A stretch of 60,415 nt of DNA from an uncultured Rhodospirillales bacterium (GTDB lineage: Bacteria > Pseudomonadota > Alphaproteobacteria > Acetobacterales > Acetobacteraceae), in contig CAIPLM010000293.1 of the NCBI GenBank assembly GCA_903865895.1, forward strand, positions 1-60,415, written 5' to 3'. The notes beneath the pieces were generated by a model. It was not told the origin of the DNA. It did not search any database and was given only the letters and a program-made list of their open reading frames with translations. Positions 25,591 to 34,790 of this stretch are shown here, one piece after another. Every line of letters starts with the position of its first letter. The first letter of the stretch is position 1. The position numbers and the translations under genes are program-made.

Positions 25591-26813
25591 ATTAACCCCG
25601 CAATCGCCCCGCTGAGGCAGGTCGCGATGGTGCCGGAGACGATGGAGCGCAGGCCGAGCGCCACCACTTCGTCGCGCCGCTCCGGCACCATGGCGCCGAG
25701 CCCGCCGATGAGGATGCCGAGGCTGCCGAAATTGGCGAAGCCGCACAGCGCGTAGGTCATGATGCGGCGCGATGCGGGCGAGAGCGCCTCCGGGGCCAGG
25801 CCAGCGAGGTTGAGGTAGGCGACGAACTCGTTCAGCACCGTCTTGGTCGCCATCAAGCCGGCCGCCGTGGCGGTTTCGGCCCAGGGGATGCCGATCAGCC
25901 ACATCACCGGGCGCAGCGGCCAGGCGAAAATCGCCTGCAAGGTCAGCGGCGTGGCGAAGGGGAGCAAAGCGAGGATGGTGTTGAGCAGCGTCACCAGCGC
26001 GATGGTCACCAGCAGCACGGCGATGATGCCGGCCAGCACCGGGATGCCCTCCATGGTGCCGCGCACCACCGCGTCGAGGCTGCTGGCCGGCGGGTGGGGC
26101 AGCACGATGCGAGCATCCTCCTCCGACGTGCCGAACGGCACCATCAGCGCCGCCACCGCCAGGGCCGCGGGGGTGGAGATCACCGAAGCGATCAGGATAT
26201 TGCCGAGCGCGTTGGGGATCACCGGGCCGAGAATGGCGGCGTAGATCACCATCACCGTCCCCGCGATGCCGGCCATCCCGCAGGTCATCAGCGCGAACAA
26301 TTCGCCCCGTTGCATGCGCGCCAGCCAAGGCCGCACCAGCAGTGGTGCCTCGATCATGCCGACGAAGATATGCACCGCCGCCCCCAGCGCCAGCGCGCCG
26401 CCAATGCCGAGCCAGCGGCGCAGCAGCCAGGCGAAACCGCGCAACACCGCCTGCAGCACGCCCCAATGGAACAGCAGCGCCGCCAGCGCCGAGATAACCA
26501 ACACTAGCGGCAGCGCCTTGAAGGCAAGGATGAAGCTCGCCCCCGGCCGCGTCTCGACGAAAGGCAGAGGTGCCCCCACGAGGTAGCCGAACACGAAGCC
26601 GGTGCCGGCGTCGGCGGCGTGTTGCAACGCATCCGCCGCGTCGTTCAACGCCATCACCGCTCGGGTCGCCGGCGGGAAGCCGATCAGCAGCACCGCCAGC
26701 GCCCATTGCAGCGCGACACCGCCGATCACCGTCCGCCAGCCGATCGATCGGCGGTTCTCGCTGAGCGCCCAGGCCAGCAGCAGCAGTGCTACGAAGCCGA
26801 GGGCGCCCTGCAT
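25587..26813 (-). CDS. Concentrative nucleoside transporter (NupC/CNT family)
   Basis: 408 residues, mostly membrane helix. The order of segments matches CNT proteins: an N-terminal helix pair, then the gate domain (FVFGYLVGAP), GVLQAVLRGFAWLL, then TASVISTPAALAVA-like and GMEGIPVLAGIIAVLL-like segments, and the signature TKTVLNEFVAYLNL with CGFANFGSLGILIGGL. CNT proteins import nucleosides with protons or sodium. It is the last gene after an FMN hydroxy-acid oxidase (4-base gap) and an FAH-family gene. That pairing is odd for a nucleoside carrier and may point to another substrate or to ribose-moiety oxidation. Confidence 0.88.
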   Translation of the reverse strand: MQGALGFVALLLLAWALSENRRSIGWRTVIGGVALQWALAVLLIGFPPATRAVMALNDAADALQHAADAGTGFVFGYLVGAPLPFVETRPGASFILAFKALPLVLVISALAALLFHWGVLQAVLRGFAWLLRRWLGIGGALALGAAVHIFVGMIEAPLLVRPWLARMQRGELFALMTCGMAGIAGTVMVIYAAILGPVIPNALGNILIASVISTPAALAVAALMVPFGTSEEDARIVLPHPPASSLDAVVRGTMEGIPVLAGIIAVLLVTIALVTLLNTILALLPFATPLTLQAIFAWPLRPVMWLIGIPWAETATAAGLMATKTVLNEFVAYLNLAGLAPEALSPASRRIMTYALCGFANFGSLGILIGGLGAMVPERRDEVVALGLRSIVSGTIATCLSGAIAGLI

Positions 26814-26817
26814 CGCC

Positions 26818-27912
26818 TCAGTAACCCTCGTCCCAGCGCAGATGCGGGAAGGCGCTATGGACGTGCGGCGTCACCATCGGCTGGGCCGGGTGGACGTAGC
26901 GGCGGTCGAGCTGTTTGAGCGAGGTGACGCCCATCAGCGCCATCGTGCACTCGATCTCGTCCTCCAGGATCTCCAGTACCCGCACCACGCCATCGGCGCC
27001 ATTGGCGGCGAGGCCGTAGACGTAAAGGCGGCCGAGCACCACGAGATCGGCGCCGAGCGCGATGCCCTTCAGCACGTCGGCGCCACGATAGAACCCGCCA
27101 TCGACATAGACCTTGGCGCGCCCGTTAACGGCGGCCACCACTTCCGGGAGCACGTCCACCGAGCCGCGGGCATGATCGAGCTGGCGGCCGCCGTGGTTGG
27201 AGACGTAGACCACGTCCACACCACTCGACACGCAGCGATCGGCGTCCTCGCCGGTGGCGATGCCCTTGATGATCAAGGGGATGTTGGGATGGCGGGACTT
27301 GAAGGTCTCGACATTCTTCCAGTTGAGCCCGGCCTGATACTCCATGCCGGTATTGCCGAAGCGCCAGGGCTTGCGGAACCGCTTGGCGATGTCGCGCTCG
27401 CGGCGGCTGTAATGGGCGGTATCGACGGTGAGGCAGAACGCGTCATAGCCGCAGTCAATCGCCCGCTTGGCGTGGTCGGAGATGAAGTCGTCATCGCCGC
27501 GCACGTAGAGCTGGAAGATCTTCGGCCCCGGCGTCGCCGCCGCGCAGGCCTCGAGGCCAGGCTTGGTGACCGAGCTGAAGATCACCGGCACGCCGAACCG
27601 GCTCGCCGCCTCGCCGGCGGTGGCGCCGCCGCCCGCCTCGAAGGTCTCGAGCGAGCCGACCGGGGCGAGCGCGACGGGCAGGCGGATTTTGTGGCCGAGG
27701 AAATCATGCGTCTTGTCGACATCGTTGACGTCAACCAGCACGCGGTTGCGGAAGGCGACACTGTCGAGCGCGGCGCGGTTGCGCGCCAGCGAGGTCTCGG
27801 TCTCGGCGCCGCCCACCAGGTAGTCCCAGGCGAACTGGTTCAGCTTGAGCCGGGCTTCGTGCACCAGCTCATGCAGGTTGAGGAAGGTATCGTCATCATC
27901 GTCGTTGCGCAT
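26818..27912 (-). CDS. FMN-dependent alpha-hydroxy-acid oxidase/dehydrogenase
   Basis: 364 residues from MRNDDDDDTFLNLHELV. GAGGA-like GACGAGGA lies seven bases ahead of this ATG, so it is preferred to one ten codons earlier. This is a TIM barrel of the lactate dehydrogenase / glycolate oxidase family: LPVALAPVGS, FQLYVRGDDDF, IIKGIATGEDADRC, the catalytic YVSNHGGRQLDHA with active His and Arg, and VYVDGGFYRGADVLKGIALG binding the FMN phosphate. It oxidises an L-2-hydroxy acid to the 2-keto acid. The neighbouring FAH enzyme and CNT carrier suggest a small catabolic unit. The exact hydroxy acid is unknown. Confidence 0.88.
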   Translation of the reverse strand: MRNDDDDDTFLNLHELVHEARLKLNQFAWDYLVGGAETETSLARNRAALDSVAFRNRVLVDVNDVDKTHDFLGHKIRLPVALAPVGSLETFEAGGGATAGEAASRFGVPVIFSSVTKPGLEACAAATPGPKIFQLYVRGDDDFISDHAKRAIDCGYDAFCLTVDTAHYSRRERDIAKRFRKPWRFGNTGMEYQAGLNWKNVETFKSRHPNIPLIIKGIATGEDADRCVSSGVDVVYVSNHGGRQLDHARGSVDVLPEVVAAVNGRAKVYVDGGFYRGADVLKGIALGADLVVLGRLYVYGLAANGADGVVRVLEILEDEIECTMALMGVTSLKQLDRRYVHPAQPMVTPHVHSAFPHLRWDEGY

Positions 27913-27999
27913 GGTCGTTTCCTCGTCAGCGGTGGCTTCCATCCTGCGGGAGGACGGCGGGCTACGGCAAGGCAGGCCAGACTTGCGGGGCGCGCAGCC

Positions 28000-29181
28000 T
28001 CAGCCCTTCAGCAGGCCGCGCCCCGCGAGATTGCGCATCAGCGCCCCGGCCCCGAAGGTCCAGCGCTCGCATTGATCGGTCGGGCGAATGCGGTTGACCA
28101 AACGGCCGAGCCGGGGGTTGGCGATGGTGACGATATCGCCTGATTTGTGCGTGAACCCCTTGCCCGGCGCCTCGCGATCCTCGATCGGCGCGAACATGGT
28201 GCCGAGATAGAGCACCGCGCCATCGGGATAGGCATGGTGCGGGTTGAGCAACTGGCCAGCGAGGTCCTCCGGGTCCCGCGCGATGCGCGACATCGAGGAG
28301 GCGCCTTCGAGGCGGTAATTATCCTCGCCTTCAACGGTGAGGGTGACGACGGTGGAGCGCACATCGTCGAGCGAGAAGGTCGCGTCGAAAAACCGCAGAA
28401 ACGGGCCGACGGCGGCCGACGCATTGTTGTCCTTGGCCTTGGAGAGCAGCAGCGCCGAACGCCCCTCGACATCCCTGAGGTTCACGTCATTACCGAGCGT
28501 GGCGCCGGTGATGCGGCCGTTTGAGTTGATCACCAGCACGATCTCGGGCTCCGGGTTGTTCCAGGAGGAGCCGGGGTAGACGCCGGCATCGGCGCCGGTG
28601 CCGATCGCGGCCATCGGCTGGCACTTCGAGAAAATCTCGGCATCCGGCCCGATGCCGACTTCGAGATACTGGCTCCAGGCACCCTGCTTGATCAGCGCCT
28701 CCTTCAGCGCCATCGCCTGCGGCGAGCCGGGCTTGAGCTTGGCGAGATCATCGCCGATCAGCGCCTGCACCTCCTCGCGGAAGCGGGCGGCGGCGGCGAG
28801 GTCCCCGCGGGCGCGCTCCTCGATGACGCGCTCCAGCATGGAGATCGGGAAGGTCACGCCGCAGGCCTTCACCGATTGCAGGTCGATCGGCGTCAGCAGC
28901 CAGGGCTTGGCGGCATCGCGCGTATCGCGCGGGGTGTTGGCGATGATGGCGTCGAGCGGACCGAGATTCTCGCCCGTGGCCGCCCGCAGCGCCGCCGCCG
29001 GGTCCGGCGTTTCGCACAGGTCGGTGGACGTGGCGAAGGTGGCGGAGAGGTCGATCACCCCATCGGCGCGGATGGCAACCACTGCGGGGCCGATGCCCGG
29101 GCGCCAGACGCGGCCGGCGAGGGCGCCGGCGGTACCGTCATCGGGCAGGGCGGCGGCGATGGCGGCGAGAAAATCGGCCAT
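28000..29181 (-). CDS. Fumarylacetoacetate hydrolase-family protein
   Basis: 393 residues from MADFLAAIAAALPDDG, preceded by GGAGGAGACCCCC; a longer upstream frame was rejected. The C-terminal half is the FAH fold with GVTFPISMLERVIEERARG, EVGIGPDAEIFSKCQPM, EPEIVLVINSNGRITGATLGNDVNLRD and the final GDIVTIANPRLGRLVNRI. Roughly 390-residue FAH-family proteins of this kind include 2-keto-3-deoxy sugar-acid dehydratases, which is one possible role; fumarylacetoacetase itself is less likely. It is first in a minus-strand operon with the FMN oxidase and the CNT transporter. Confidence 0.82.
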   Translation of the reverse strand: MADFLAAIAAALPDDGTAGALAGRVWRPGIGPAVVAIRADGVIDLSATFATSTDLCETPDPAAALRAATGENLGPLDAIIANTPRDTRDAAKPWLLTPIDLQSVKACGVTFPISMLERVIEERARGDLAAAARFREEVQALIGDDLAKLKPGSPQAMALKEALIKQGAWSQYLEVGIGPDAEIFSKCQPMAAIGTGADAGVYPGSSWNNPEPEIVLVINSNGRITGATLGNDVNLRDVEGRSALLLSKAKDNNASAAVGPFLRFFDATFSLDDVRSTVVTLTVEGEDNYRLEGASSMSRIARDPEDLAGQLLNPHHAYPDGAVLYLGTMFAPIEDREAPGKGFTHKSGDIVTIANPRLGRLVNRIRPTDQCERWTFGAGALMRNLAGRGLLKG

Positions 29182-29380
29182 GGGGGTCTCCTCCAGAATT
29201 TCCGGGAGGGTCGGGTCGGGCGGCCGCGATGTCAACCGGGGACCGCATCCGCGATCTGCGTCGCAATTTGCAAACGATATTGCGAATCCCCCGAGTCGCG
29301 GCGCGGCACGGCGGTTGCTCCCACTGTGCCAGACGCGGAACAGCGCCGGCCTCACGAGGTTCGGACGCAGGGAGACAGTG

Positions 29381-30565
29381 ATGATGCAGCCAACCCGATC
29401 CACCACACGCCGTGCCCTGGTCTGGGTATTCGGCGAGCTCGACAAGCGCGGTTCCTTCGAGGATTACGTGCTTCACCTCGCCGAACGCAGCCACGAGGCC
29501 GATCTCGCGCTTGACGTGGTCGCCGGGCCGCGCAGCGCCCCCGGCCTGCGGGAGGATCTCGAGGCCCTCGGCTCCACCCTCTCCTGCGTCTCGATCGCCG
29601 AGCGCGATGGGCTGCCGCGCTTCATTCGCGAAATGCGACGCGTCCGCCCGGCGCTGGTGCATTGCCATTTCGGCTCGCCCTCCACCGTGCTGGCGCCGGT
29701 GGCCTGGGCGCTCGGCGCCAAGGCCTTCGTCGTCACCGACCACGGCTCGCGCGCCGCCATCGAGCAGCAGAGCGGCGTGAAGCACCAGCTGCGCATGCTG
29801 CGCCGTCGCGCTCAGGCTGCCTTCATCGATACCTGGCTGCCCGTCTCTTCCTTCGTCGGTGATCAGGTGGTCAACGAGGTGGCTGCCCCTCGCGGCAAGG
29901 TGCGCACGCTGTTCAACGGCATCGACCTTGCCCGCGCCAATGCGGCGGCCGCCGAGGGCCGCGCCGCGATCCGCACCCGGCTCGGCCTGCCGGCCAATGC
30001 CCGTATCGCGCTGTTCATCGGCAACCTCACCGCCGAGAAGGGCACCGAGGACCTGCTGGCCATGCAGCAGGAGATCCTTGGCGACGACCCCGACCGCATG
30101 CTGCTCTGGGTCGGCGACGGCCCGCTGCGTGCCAAGGTGGAGGCCACCGCCGATGCCCGCATCCGCGTGCTCGGCCGCCGCAGCGACGTGCCGGACCTGG
30201 TGCAGGCCTCCAACATGCTGCTGGCGCCCTCGCGCTGGCTGGAAGCCTTCTCGCTGGCGCTGGCCGAGGCCGCCGCCGGCGGCATTCCCGTCGTCGCCGC
30301 CCGCATCGGCGGCATCCCCGAGGTGGTGCAGGACGGCGAGACCGGCCTGCTGGTGCCGGTCGGCGATCGCGCCGCCTTCACCGCCGCCGCCCGCCGCCTG
30401 ATGGAAGACGCCGACTACGCCGCCCATCTCGGCGCCGCCGGCCGCCGCCGCGCCGAGACCGTCTTCAGCCTCGACCGCATGATCACCCGCACACTCGAAG
30501 AATACCGCACCCTCCTCGACGGCGTTGCCGTCCCCTCCTCCACCCTCATCGCCCGGAGCGCCTGA
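29381..30565 (+). CDS. Glycosyltransferase family 4
   Basis: 394 residues starting MMQPTRSTTRRALVWVFGEL, with GGGAG five to six bases ahead. A GT-B fold is indicated by the N-terminal HCHFGSPSTVLAPVAW and VTDHGS blocks and the C-terminal donor domain: FIGNLTAEKGTEDLLAM, LWVGDGPLRAKVE, the EAFSLALAEAAAGGIPVVA E-x7-E motif and GGIPEVVQDGETGLLVPVGD. It probably adds a sugar to a surface glycan or lipid carrier. It is first in a run with a PhyH dioxygenase (one-base gap) and a GT2. Confidence 0.9.
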   Translation: MMQPTRSTTRRALVWVFGELDKRGSFEDYVLHLAERSHEADLALDVVAGPRSAPGLREDLEALGSTLSCVSIAERDGLPRFIREMRRVRPALVHCHFGSPSTVLAPVAWALGAKAFVVTDHGSRAAIEQQSGVKHQLRMLRRRAQAAFIDTWLPVSSFVGDQVVNEVAAPRGKVRTLFNGIDLARANAAAAEGRAAIRTRLGLPANARIALFIGNLTAEKGTEDLLAMQQEILGDDPDRMLLWVGDGPLRAKVEATADARIRVLGRRSDVPDLVQASNMLLAPSRWLEAFSLALAEAAAGGIPVVAARIGGIPEVVQDGETGLLVPVGDRAAFTAAARRLMEDADYAAHLGAAGRRRAETVFSLDRMITRTLEEYRTLLDGVAVPSSTLIARSA

Positions 30566-30566
30566 C

Positions 30567-31550
30567 ATGAGCACGTTTGACATCGACCAGACCTATGACG
30601 CCCTCGAGCGCGACGGCATCGTCGTTCTCCCCAACTTCCTGCAAGGCGAGGCACTGGCCTCGATCCAGGAGAGCTTCACCCGTGCCCTCGCCCGGCCCTC
30701 CTTCAACACCTGGTCGGGCTACGAGATGATCGAGAAATGGCGCATCCAGATCGAGAATCTGCTGATGATCGACCCGCATTGCTACTCGGATTGCGCGCTG
30801 CATCCGGTGGTCTCCGAAGTGGTGCGCCGCTATGTCGGCGAGAATGCCGCCCTGGTGGAGGCGCGCGGCTGGAAGACCATCGCCACCAAGCGCAACTTCC
30901 ATGGCTGGCACGGCGATGCCTGGTTCCACCCCTCCGAGGCCGTGCGCAAGCCGCGCGAAGTGAAGCTCGCCGTCTACCTGACCGACGTCACCAGCGGGCA
31001 TTTCTGCTACATCGCCGGCAGCCATCATGACGAGCGCGGCAAGTTCCCCCGCCATTGGGGTCCGCGCGACGTGGCGCCGATGATGGGCCGGGCGCGCGAC
31101 GTCAAGGGCGTCGCCGGCACCGCCTTCCTGTTCGACACCGCCGGCGTGCATCGCCAGACCACCCCGGTGCTGGAGCCGCGCGACGTGATGTTCTTCAACT
31201 ACCACGACCCCTCGGTGAAGCTGCAGGACATCGACGCGAAATCCGGCCGCTATCAGCCGATCGCGCTCAACGCCGGCTTCCTGCCCGAGACGATCTCGGC
31301 GGCGGATGCCCGCATGCTCGGCTTCGGCCGCAAGCTGCAGGGCCCGGCGCATGAGGGCGTGATCGGCCGGCCGCAGACCGTGCGTTACCCGCTGCTGCAC
31401 AAGGCAGTGGGCGCGGCCCTGGCGGCGCGGCTGGAGATCCAGGAGGTCAATCGCCTGGGCCGTGAGGTCCGCCGTGCGGTTGTCTCGCGCCTCAAGGCGC
31501 TGCCCGGCAAGCTGACCGGCGGCCACGGCGCCGCTGCTGCTCAACACTGA
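30567..31550 (+). CDS. Phytanoyl-CoA dioxygenase (PhyH)-family protein
   Basis: 327 residues. A jelly-roll Fe(II)/2-oxoglutarate oxygenase core is suggested by HGWHGDAWFHP (HxD iron ligands), SGHFCYIAGSHH and the distal GVHRQTTPVLEPRDVMFF, with His followed two places on by a Gln and preceded by the usual Asp-Thr. Family members hydroxylate lipids, sugars and secondary metabolites. Sitting between two glycosyltransferase genes with almost no gap, it probably modifies a glycan or its lipid anchor. This is inferred from context only. The basic C-terminus (RRAVVSRLKALPGKL) could contact membranes. Confidence 0.82.
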   Translation: MSTFDIDQTYDALERDGIVVLPNFLQGEALASIQESFTRALARPSFNTWSGYEMIEKWRIQIENLLMIDPHCYSDCALHPVVSEVVRRYVGENAALVEARGWKTIATKRNFHGWHGDAWFHPSEAVRKPREVKLAVYLTDVTSGHFCYIAGSHHDERGKFPRHWGPRDVAPMMGRARDVKGVAGTAFLFDTAGVHRQTTPVLEPRDVMFFNYHDPSVKLQDIDAKSGRYQPIALNAGFLPETISAADARMLGFGRKLQGPAHEGVIGRPQTVRYPLLHKAVGAALAARLEIQEVNRLGREVRRAVVSRLKALPGKLTGGHGAAAAQH

Positions 31551-31572
31551 CCGACGCGCCAGGAACCACACC

Positions 31573-32526
31573 ATGAGCCCTCGTCTCTCCGTCATCATCC
31601 CGACCCGCAACGCGCTTGCCACCCTGCCGCGCGCCATGGCCAGCGCGCTCGCCTTGCCGCTCGATCCGATCGAGATCGTCGTGATCGATGACGGGTCGAC
31701 GGATGGCACATGGGAGTGGCTGGAAGCCGCGACCGCGCGGGATCCGCGCATCGTCAAGCTGCGGCGGACGGCGAACCATGGCGTGTCGGCCGCGCGCAAT
31801 GCCGGTATCGCGGTGGCGCGGGCGCCGCTGGTCGGCTTTCTCGATGCCGATGACATCTGGCAGCCCGAGGCGATTGCAGCGCGGGTGCGCTGGCATGAGG
31901 CCAATCGCGGCACCGTACTGAGTTTCTCCGACTACAAGACCCTGCTCCCCGATGGCACGCTGCGCGCCCGCTTGCTCTCCTACTGGCCGCGCTTCGAGCG
32001 CTTCATCGCCGGGCGCAGCGGCATGCTCGGCCTCGGGCGCGAGGCTTTCGCGCTGCTGGTGGGCGAGAATCCCGTCTGCACCTCCTCGGTGATCGCGCGC
32101 AGCGGTGCAATTTTGGCGGCCGGCGGCTTCGACACCAAGCTGCGCCAGGCGGAGGATTGGGATTTGTGGATCCGCCTCTGCCAGCACGGTGCGGTGGCGA
32201 CCTCGACCACATCCGAGATCTTTCATCGCGACCATCCCGGTTCGATGACCCGCAAGGTCGCCGAGCGGGTGGCGAGCCTGCGCGAGGTGGTGCGGCGCCA
32301 CAGCGGGCGGGCCTGGCGCCGTGCCCCGCTTGCCGCACTCTCCGCGCGCTGCATGCTGGCGCAGGCGGAAACCGAACTGGCCCAGCACGAACACCGCCCT
32401 TACGCCGCGCTGCACCACAGTGTGGTGGCGGCGCTCTACAAGCCCTCGCCCAAGCTCATGCGTGACGCGGCACGGGCAGCGCTGGTGGTGGCACGGCTCA
32501 AGCCGCCGGTAGTGCAGCCGGCCTGA
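31573..32526 (+). CDS. Glycosyltransferase family 2
   Basis: 317 residues. A GT-A fold is shown by SVIIPTRNALATLPRAM, VVIDDGSTDGTWEWL, NHGVSAARNAGIAVA and the metal-binding FLDADDIWQPEA (DxD), with QAEDWDLWIRLC as the acceptor/base block. No membrane helix is obvious, so it acts at the cytoplasmic face. It is last of the GT4-PhyH-GT2 set. Its stop abuts the convergent purC stop in the six-base palindrome TGATCA, leaving no spacer. Confidence 0.9.
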   Translation: MSPRLSVIIPTRNALATLPRAMASALALPLDPIEIVVIDDGSTDGTWEWLEAATARDPRIVKLRRTANHGVSAARNAGIAVARAPLVGFLDADDIWQPEAIAARVRWHEANRGTVLSFSDYKTLLPDGTLRARLLSYWPRFERFIAGRSGMLGLGREAFALLVGENPVCTSSVIARSGAILAAGGFDTKLRQAEDWDLWIRLCQHGAVATSTTSEIFHRDHPGSMTRKVAERVASLREVVRRHSGRAWRRAPLAALSARCMLAQAETELAQHEHRPYAALHHSVVAALYKPSPKLMRDAARAALVVARLKPPVVQPA

Positions 32527-33501
32527 TCAGCCGAGCAAAGGCAGCACATTGGCCCGCACGCGTTCCAGCACGTCGCCTGGCGAGTTAGGGAGGGCGAATG
32601 ACTGGCCGGTGATAGTGTCGTAGGCCTGGATATAGACGAGCGCGGTTTGCAGGATGAGCTCGTCCGGGATCTCCGGAAGATCATCCCTGTAGGGGTCGCA
32701 GCGGGCCGAGATCCAGCGGCGGATGACGTCCTTGTCGAAACTCTCGGGCGGGGCGCCGGCTTCGAAGCGGGCCTCGTAGGTATCGGCGCGCCAGAAGCGG
32801 CTGCTGTCGGGCGTGTGGATTTCGTCGGCCAGCACCACCTTGCCATCGCCATCGACGCCGAATTCGTATTTGGTGTCCGCCAGGATCAGCCCGTTCTCCT
32901 CCGCCATCTTTTGGCCGCGGGTGAACAAGGCCAGTGCCAGCGCGCTCACCTCGTCCCAGCGCGCCTGGGACAGCAGGCCGGAGGCGACGATGTCCTGCGG
33001 GGTCAGCGGCGCGTCATGCCCGCCATCGAATTCCTTGCTGGTCGGCGTCAGGATCGGCGCGGGCAGGCGTTGATTATCGCGCATCCCGTCCGGCAGGCGC
33101 ACGCCATACATCTCGCGCTGGCCCTTCTTGTACATCGTCAGCACCGAGGTGCCGGTGGTGCCGGCGAGATAGCCGCGCACCACCATCTCCACCGGCATGA
33201 TATCGAGCCGCCGCGCCAGCACCGCGTTGGGGTCGGGATAGGAGAGCACGTGGTTGGGGCAGATATCGGCGGTGGCGGCGAACCAGTGTCGCGCCGTCTG
33301 GGTGAGCACCTCGCCCTTGAAGGGCACGGCGCAGATCATCCGGTCAAACGCCGAAAGCCGATCCGTGGCGATCAGCAGGCGCCGCCCGCCCGGCAGGTCG
33401 TAATTCTCCCGCACCTTGCCAGCATAGCGGTTCGGCAATTCGGGGATCGCCGCATCGGGCAGGGTGTGGCGAGCGAAGGGGCGGAGGGCGGCGAGTTCCA
33501 T
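32527..33501 (-). CDS. purC: Phosphoribosylaminoimidazole-succinocarboxamide synthase
   Basis: 324 residues, the long form of SAICAR synthetase. [27 protein letters not shown] is the N-terminal nucleotide-binding block. [16 protein letters not shown] and [11 protein letters not shown] / [14 protein letters not shown] are the PurC signatures. It joins CAIR with aspartate in de novo purine synthesis. It diverges from hisZ-purA across 133 bases, placing two purine genes and a histidine gene together. Confidence 0.96.
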   Translation of the reverse strand: MELAALRPFARHTLPDAAIPELPNRYAGKVRENYDLPGGRRLLIATDRLSAFDRMICAVPFKGEVLTQTARHWFAATADICPNHVLSYPDPNAVLARRLDIMPVEMVVRGYLAGTTGTSVLTMYKKGQREMYGVRLPDGMRDNQRLPAPILTPTSKEFDGGHDAPLTPQDIVASGLLSQARWDEVSALALALFTRGQKMAEENGLILADTKYEFGVDGDGKVVLADEIHTPDSSRFWRADTYEARFEAGAPPESFDKDVIRRWISARCDPYRDDLPEIPDELILQTALVYIQAYDTITGQSFALPNSPGDVLERVRANVLPLLG

Positions 33502-33634
33502 GGCGGGGCTTTCACGGCGGGGCGACCCTTCTAGCGCGGCTGGGATCGAGCGTCATCACACACGCATGGCCGCACTTCCTTTCCCGCTGCGGCCCCCGGT
33601 GCTATAGGCCCTCGCCACTACGAGTTACGTCTGT

Positions 33635-34786
33635 ATGACCGACGATCCGCCGCCCAATCTGGCGCTCCTCCCCTCCGGACTGCGAGACCTGCTTCCACCC
33701 GAGGCCGAAACCGAGGCCGCTTCGGTGGAGGCGTTGATGGATGGGTTCGCTGGATATGGTTACCAGCGCGTGAAGGCCCCCCTGCTCGAATTCGAGGACA
33801 CGCTGCTTGCCGGCTCGGGCGCGGCCATGTCCGACCAGACCTTCCGCCTGATGGACCCCGATACGCGGCGGATGATGGGCGTGCGCGCCGATATCACGCC
33901 ACAGATCGCCCGCATCGCCACCACCCGCCTCGCCCACGCGCCGCGCCCGTTGCGTCTCTCGTACGAGGGACAGTGCCTGCGCATCCAGGGCGGCCAGACC
34001 GCGCCGGATCGCCAGATCGCCCAGGCCGGCATCGAGCTGATCGGCCATGACAGCCCGGCCGCCGATGCCGAGATCGTGCTGGTGGGCGTGGCCGCCCTCG
34101 CCGCCGTCGGCCTCACCCGCATCTCGATCGACCTCACACTGCCGCTGCTGGTGCCGACCCTGCTCGAGGAGACCGGCATCACCGGCGAAGCCCGCGCCCG
34201 TCTCGCCCGCGCGCTTGACCGCAAGGACGCCGCGGCGGTGGCCGAGCGCGGCGGCGCGCTTGCCGGCACCCTGACCGACCTTCTGCTCGCCGCTGGCCCC
34301 GCCGAAGGCGCGCTCGCGGCGCTGGACGCCGCCGCCCTCACGCCGGGCGCCCGCGCCCATGCCGAACGCCTCGCTGCCACCGTCGCCGCCATCCGCGCCC
34401 GCGCGCCCTCGCTGAAGCTCACCATCGACCCCGTGGAATTCCGCGGCCTGCGCTACCACACCGGCGTCTGCATGACGTTCTACGCACCGGACCGCCGCCT
34501 CGAACTCGGCCGGGGCGGCCGGTATATCTGCGGCGAGGCGGAACCGGCGACAGGGCTGACCCTCTACCCCGAGGCGATCCTGCTCGCTGCCCCCAAGGGC
34601 CACGCCAAGCCCCGCGTTTTCGTGCCTGAAGGCGCCGATCCGGCTGCCGCTGCCCGGCTGCGCGGCGAAGGCTGGGCCGCGGTCGGCGCGCTGGAAGCGG
34701 CGTCCGACCCGCAGGCGGCCGCGCGCGCCGCCGGCTGCACCCATGTTCTCCTCGGCGGCAACGCCGCACCCGTTCAACCGGAGTAG
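33635..34786 (+). CDS. hisZ: ATP phosphoribosyltransferase regulatory subunit HisZ
   Basis: 383 residues, related to class II histidyl-tRNA synthetase catalytic domains. [47 protein letters not shown] and [16 protein letters not shown] correspond to the synthetase core but without anticodon binding. HisZ pairs with a short-form HisG to make the first enzyme of histidine synthesis; hisG is not in the window. It lies four bases before purA in the same direction. The shoulder-to-shoulder histidine and purine genes fit their shared precursor chemistry. Confidence 0.92.
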   Translation: MTDDPPPNLALLPSGLRDLLPPEAETEAASVEALMDGFAGYGYQRVKAPLLEFEDTLLAGSGAAMSDQTFRLMDPDTRRMMGVRADITPQIARIATTRLAHAPRPLRLSYEGQCLRIQGGQTAPDRQIAQAGIELIGHDSPAADAEIVLVGVAALAAVGLTRISIDLTLPLLVPTLLEETGITGEARARLARALDRKDAAAVAERGGALAGTLTDLLLAAGPAEGALAALDAAALTPGARAHAERLAATVAAIRARAPSLKLTIDPVEFRGLRYHTGVCMTFYAPDRRLELGRGGRYICGEAEPATGLTLYPEAILLAAPKGHAKPRVFVPEGADPAAAARLRGEGWAAVGALEAASDPQAAARAAGCTHVLLGGNAAPVQPE

Positions 34787-34790
34787 GTTC

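Noticed and set aside
28000-29445. A longer FAH-family protein starting at 29445
   Set aside because: The extra 88 residues lack protein-like character, while ATG 29181 has GGAGGAG in front and starts the family domain.
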